Source of the DNA: Pseudanabaena sp. BC1403
Lineage (GTDB): Bacteria; Cyanobacteriota; Cyanobacteriia; Pseudanabaenales; Pseudanabaenaceae
DNA length: 64,000 nt
Direction: 5' to 3'
Assembly (NCBI RefSeq): GCF_002914585.1
Contig: NZ_PDDM01000011.1
Span: 62,001 to 126,000 of the forward strand
The notes under the pieces: model-generated
Database searches by the model: none
The model's input: the letters and a program-made list of their open reading frames with translations, nothing else
What the model was told of the DNA's origin: nothing
Part shown: one piece after another, positions 62,144 to 64,000 of the stretch
Layout: every line of letters begins with the position of its first letter
How positions within the stretch are numbered: position 1 is the first letter of the stretch
Position numbers and translations under genes: made by a program

Positions 62144-63508
62144 TTAATCTTTCTCGCTGGGATCATAAACAGGTATTTCAATCGTAAACTCTGTTCCTTC
62201 TGATGAGGTAGAAGTGAGCGTCAATTTACCTCCATGAATTTCTTCGACAATCTCGCGACTAATGGAAAGACCCAGCCCAGTTCCTTTCCCCACAGGCTTA
62301 GTTGTAAACAGCGATTCAAATATTTTGGTTTGTAAATTGGGTGGAATTCCGAGTCCATTATCTCGAATGGTAATTCGCACCTTGTCATCTAATCGAGTCT
62401 CACATTGGAGCAATTCGGTTTTCACCCAAATTGTCGGTTGTTTCGCTTCACCCCGTTTTACCATTGAAACTGTGTAGCCAGAAGCGTGCAACGCATCGAT
62501 CGCATTGGCTAGCAGGTTCATAAATACTTGATTCAACTGTCCCGCATAACAAGCTACTTTGGGTAGATCTGCATAATCCTTGATGATATGAATTTCAGGA
62601 ATTTGATCCACGGATTTGAGGCGATGACGTAGCAGCATCAACGTAATTTCAAGCCCCTCTTCAATTTTAAAGCTCACGCGATGTTCAGTATCAGATCTAG
62701 AGAATATGCCTAGAGAATTAGAAATCGCCTTGATGCGATCGCATCCTACACGCAGAGATTTAGTGAGAGCAGGTAAGTCTGTTAATAGAAATTCTAGATC
62801 AATTAATTCAGCGTGGTCAATGATCTTATCGCTAACCTTGGGAAACTCCGCTTGATAAAGTTGCAGATGATTTAGTAGATTTGCAAATGCTTCCTGAGCT
62901 AAAGACAGGTTACCGTTAATAAATCCTAGAGGGTTATTAATTTCATGGGCTATTCCAGCCATCAACTGACCAATACTAGACATCTTCTCACTCTGCACGA
63001 GTTGAAGTTGAGACTTTTGTAGGGTTTCTAAAGCTTGAGTCAATTCTGCCGTGCGTTCTACCACCTGCTGTTCCAAATGTTGATTTTGTTCGGCAATTGT
63101 CTTATTGAGAGAACTCAACTTCAAATGTAGATTGACCCTAGCAATCACTTCTTCTTGTTGGAAAGGTTTGGTGATGTAATCTACCGCCCCAAGTTCAAAG
63201 CCCTTTACCTTTTCTGTGGGATCAGCAAGGGCAGTCATAAAGATCACTGGAATATTTTGGGTTTTAGGATTGGACAGCAGAAGCCGACAAGCTTCAAAGC
63301 CATCAATCCCTGGCATCATCACATCCAAAAGGATTAAATCAGGCTCTAGATATTCGGCTTGGGATAGGGCATTTTCGCCATCGATCGCTACTGAGACCGT
63401 AAAGCCATGATCTTCTAGAGTAGTAGAAAGCACTTCCAAATTGGTGGGATTATCATCCACAATCAAAATCGTGCTTGGCTGTAATGGCAAAGGTTGATTG
63501 AAATTCAT
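62144..63508 (-). CDS. Hybrid response regulator-sensor histidine kinase, 454 aa
   Basis: Cytoplasmic two-component protein. An N-terminal receiver (13-130) has VDDN, phospho-Asp62 in LLDVMMPGIDG, and Lys114 in YITKPF. A coiled coil (130-175) follows, then a histidine kinase core with MSSIGQLMAGIAHEINNPLGF (His188), N-box NQVFMNLLANAIDAL, and G-boxes DNGLGIP and GKGTGLGLSI. All catalytic residues are present. There is no membrane or sensory domain, so its input is probably phosphorylation from another kinase such as the partially seen hybrid kinase just upstream, 4 nt away. This suggests a short phosphorelay operon. The output is unknown. Confidence 0.93.
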   Translation of the reverse strand: MNFNQPLPLQPSTILIVDDNPTNLEVLSTTLEDHGFTVSVAIDGENALSQAEYLEPDLILLDVMMPGIDGFEACRLLLSNPKTQNIPVIFMTALADPTEKVKGFELGAVDYITKPFQQEEVIARVNLHLKLSSLNKTIAEQNQHLEQQVVERTAELTQALETLQKSQLQLVQSEKMSSIGQLMAGIAHEINNPLGFINGNLSLAQEAFANLLNHLQLYQAEFPKVSDKIIDHAELIDLEFLLTDLPALTKSLRVGCDRIKAISNSLGIFSRSDTEHRVSFKIEEGLEITLMLLRHRLKSVDQIPEIHIIKDYADLPKVACYAGQLNQVFMNLLANAIDALHASGYTVSMVKRGEAKQPTIWVKTELLQCETRLDDKVRITIRDNGLGIPPNLQTKIFESLFTTKPVGKGTGLGLSISREIVEEIHGGKLTLTSTSSEGTEFTIEIPVYDPSEKD

Positions 63509-63512
63509 AAGT

Positions 63513-64000
63513 TTATAAGGATTGATCTGTATATTGCTGAAGTAATTCTTGCAATTTCTTTATTTGAAAACCACTGGCAAGCTGACGAAGTTGACGAGTA
63601 AATGGGATAAGATTCTCATCCTGCTGCTCCAATCTGTCCAGATTTTTAACTAAATTTTTGAGCACACCTTTTCGAGCTAAATCCAGTAAAATAGCCAGCT
63701 CTTCGGTCTGCGGTAAGACGATCGCAGGATTAGAATCTAATGAAGGCTCAGTAGCATTGATGGACATATCGTTAGTAGCAGGATTCATGACCGAAGTGGC
63801 AACAAAGGCTGAGGAATTTTTAGGCCCTTCGTAAATCCACTCCAAATTCAAATGTTGCTTTAACTTTAAAAACAGGTGTTTTGACTGAATTGGTTTGGGA
63901 GTGAAGTCTGTACAGCCAGCAGTCAAACTTTCTTGCAGATCGTTGTCAAAGGTGCTTGCCGAACAAGCAATGATCGGAACAGTTTCAAATCCTTCTTGAC
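63513..64000 (-). CDS. Response-regulator-containing protein, C-terminal part (5' end outside the window)
   Basis: About 162 residues are visible; the frame is open to the window edge. It begins with the end of a receiver domain (FETVPIIACSAST, then AGCTDFTPKPIQSKHLF, whose KP matches the conserved Lys-Pro of receivers). A linker follows, and then a helical region of about 60 residues (LPQTEELAILLDLARKGVLKNLVKNLDRLEQ, then IPFTRQLRQLASGFQIKKLQELLQQY). This terminal segment resembles the conserved end of many cyanobacterial hybrid sensor kinases, so the whole protein is probably a large hybrid kinase. Its stop is 4 nt before the next kinase start, indicating one transcript. Confidence 0.85.
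   Translation of the reverse strand, partial: QEGFETVPIIACSASTFDNDLQESLTAGCTDFTPKPIQSKHLFLKLKQHLNLEWIYEGPKNSSAFVATSVMNPATNDMSINATEPSLDSNPAIVLPQTEELAILLDLARKGVLKNLVKNLDRLEQQDENLIPFTRQLRQLASGFQIKKLQELLQQYTDQSL

Overview
The window comes from a cyanobacterium. The octamer GCGATCGC and its GCGATC/CGATCG cores recur in genes and spacers. The gene content also fits: a GTAN8TAC NtcA promoter on a cyanate operon, a PCP-reductase-like small protein, a carotenoid oxygenase, DUF3370, LapA/DUF1049, and a TpsA/CHAT gene cluster. AT-rich spacers full of palindromes suggest a Pseudanabaena-like filamentous genus, but the genus is inference. No rRNA, tRNA, CRISPR array or transposase gene was recognised.

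Left part (1-13.4 kb): 5' part of murD; a chemoreceptor plus CheA-type hybrid kinase pair; a Ser/Thr kinase with a DUF4189 tail; ubiX overlapping a LapA-family gene; a GT39-like membrane glycosyltransferase; a HIT protein; dapF; an OsmC protein; and an acyl-CoA dehydrogenase-like gene. 13.4-18.5 kb is a cyanate uptake and hydrolysis operon (cynA-cynB-cynD-cynS). It has a textbook NtcA promoter, and its cynA-cynB spacer has been invaded by nested palindromes and a MITE-like element with terminal inverted repeats and a 10-bp target duplication.

Middle (18.5-37.4 kb): a TetR regulator, two VOC proteins, a WecB/TagA glycosyltransferase, DUF3370, a decayed RHS polymorphic toxin end (GH-E nuclease domain) with an intact SUFU-type immunity gene, phosphomannomutase, BioY, trpD, an unusual four-domain fusion (Alg13-like, Alg14-like, STAS, sugar-phosphate transferase), DUF427, a PilB/GspE ATPase, a PCP-reductase-like protein and an SH3 protein. 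A PadR gene then sits divergent to an epimerase-cupin-Mpo1-like-carotenoid oxygenase operon, with a large dyad between them.

Right part (37.5-62 kb) is the most striking region: seven tandem two-partner-secretion exoproteins (called A1 to A7 here in transcription order). They share almost the same N-terminal secretion domain and C-terminal module but have different beta-helix cores. They are followed, 15 nt downstream, by a secreted TPR-CHAT caspase-like protein and flanked by one divergent TpsB/FhaC transporter. This looks like a surface-protein diversification array served by a single outer-membrane pore. The window ends in two-component signalling genes.

Across the window at least fifteen intergenic hairpins share a GC-NNN-GC apex (loop often AAA, TTT or GAA) on otherwise unrelated long arms. 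Several cover the stop codons of flanking genes.
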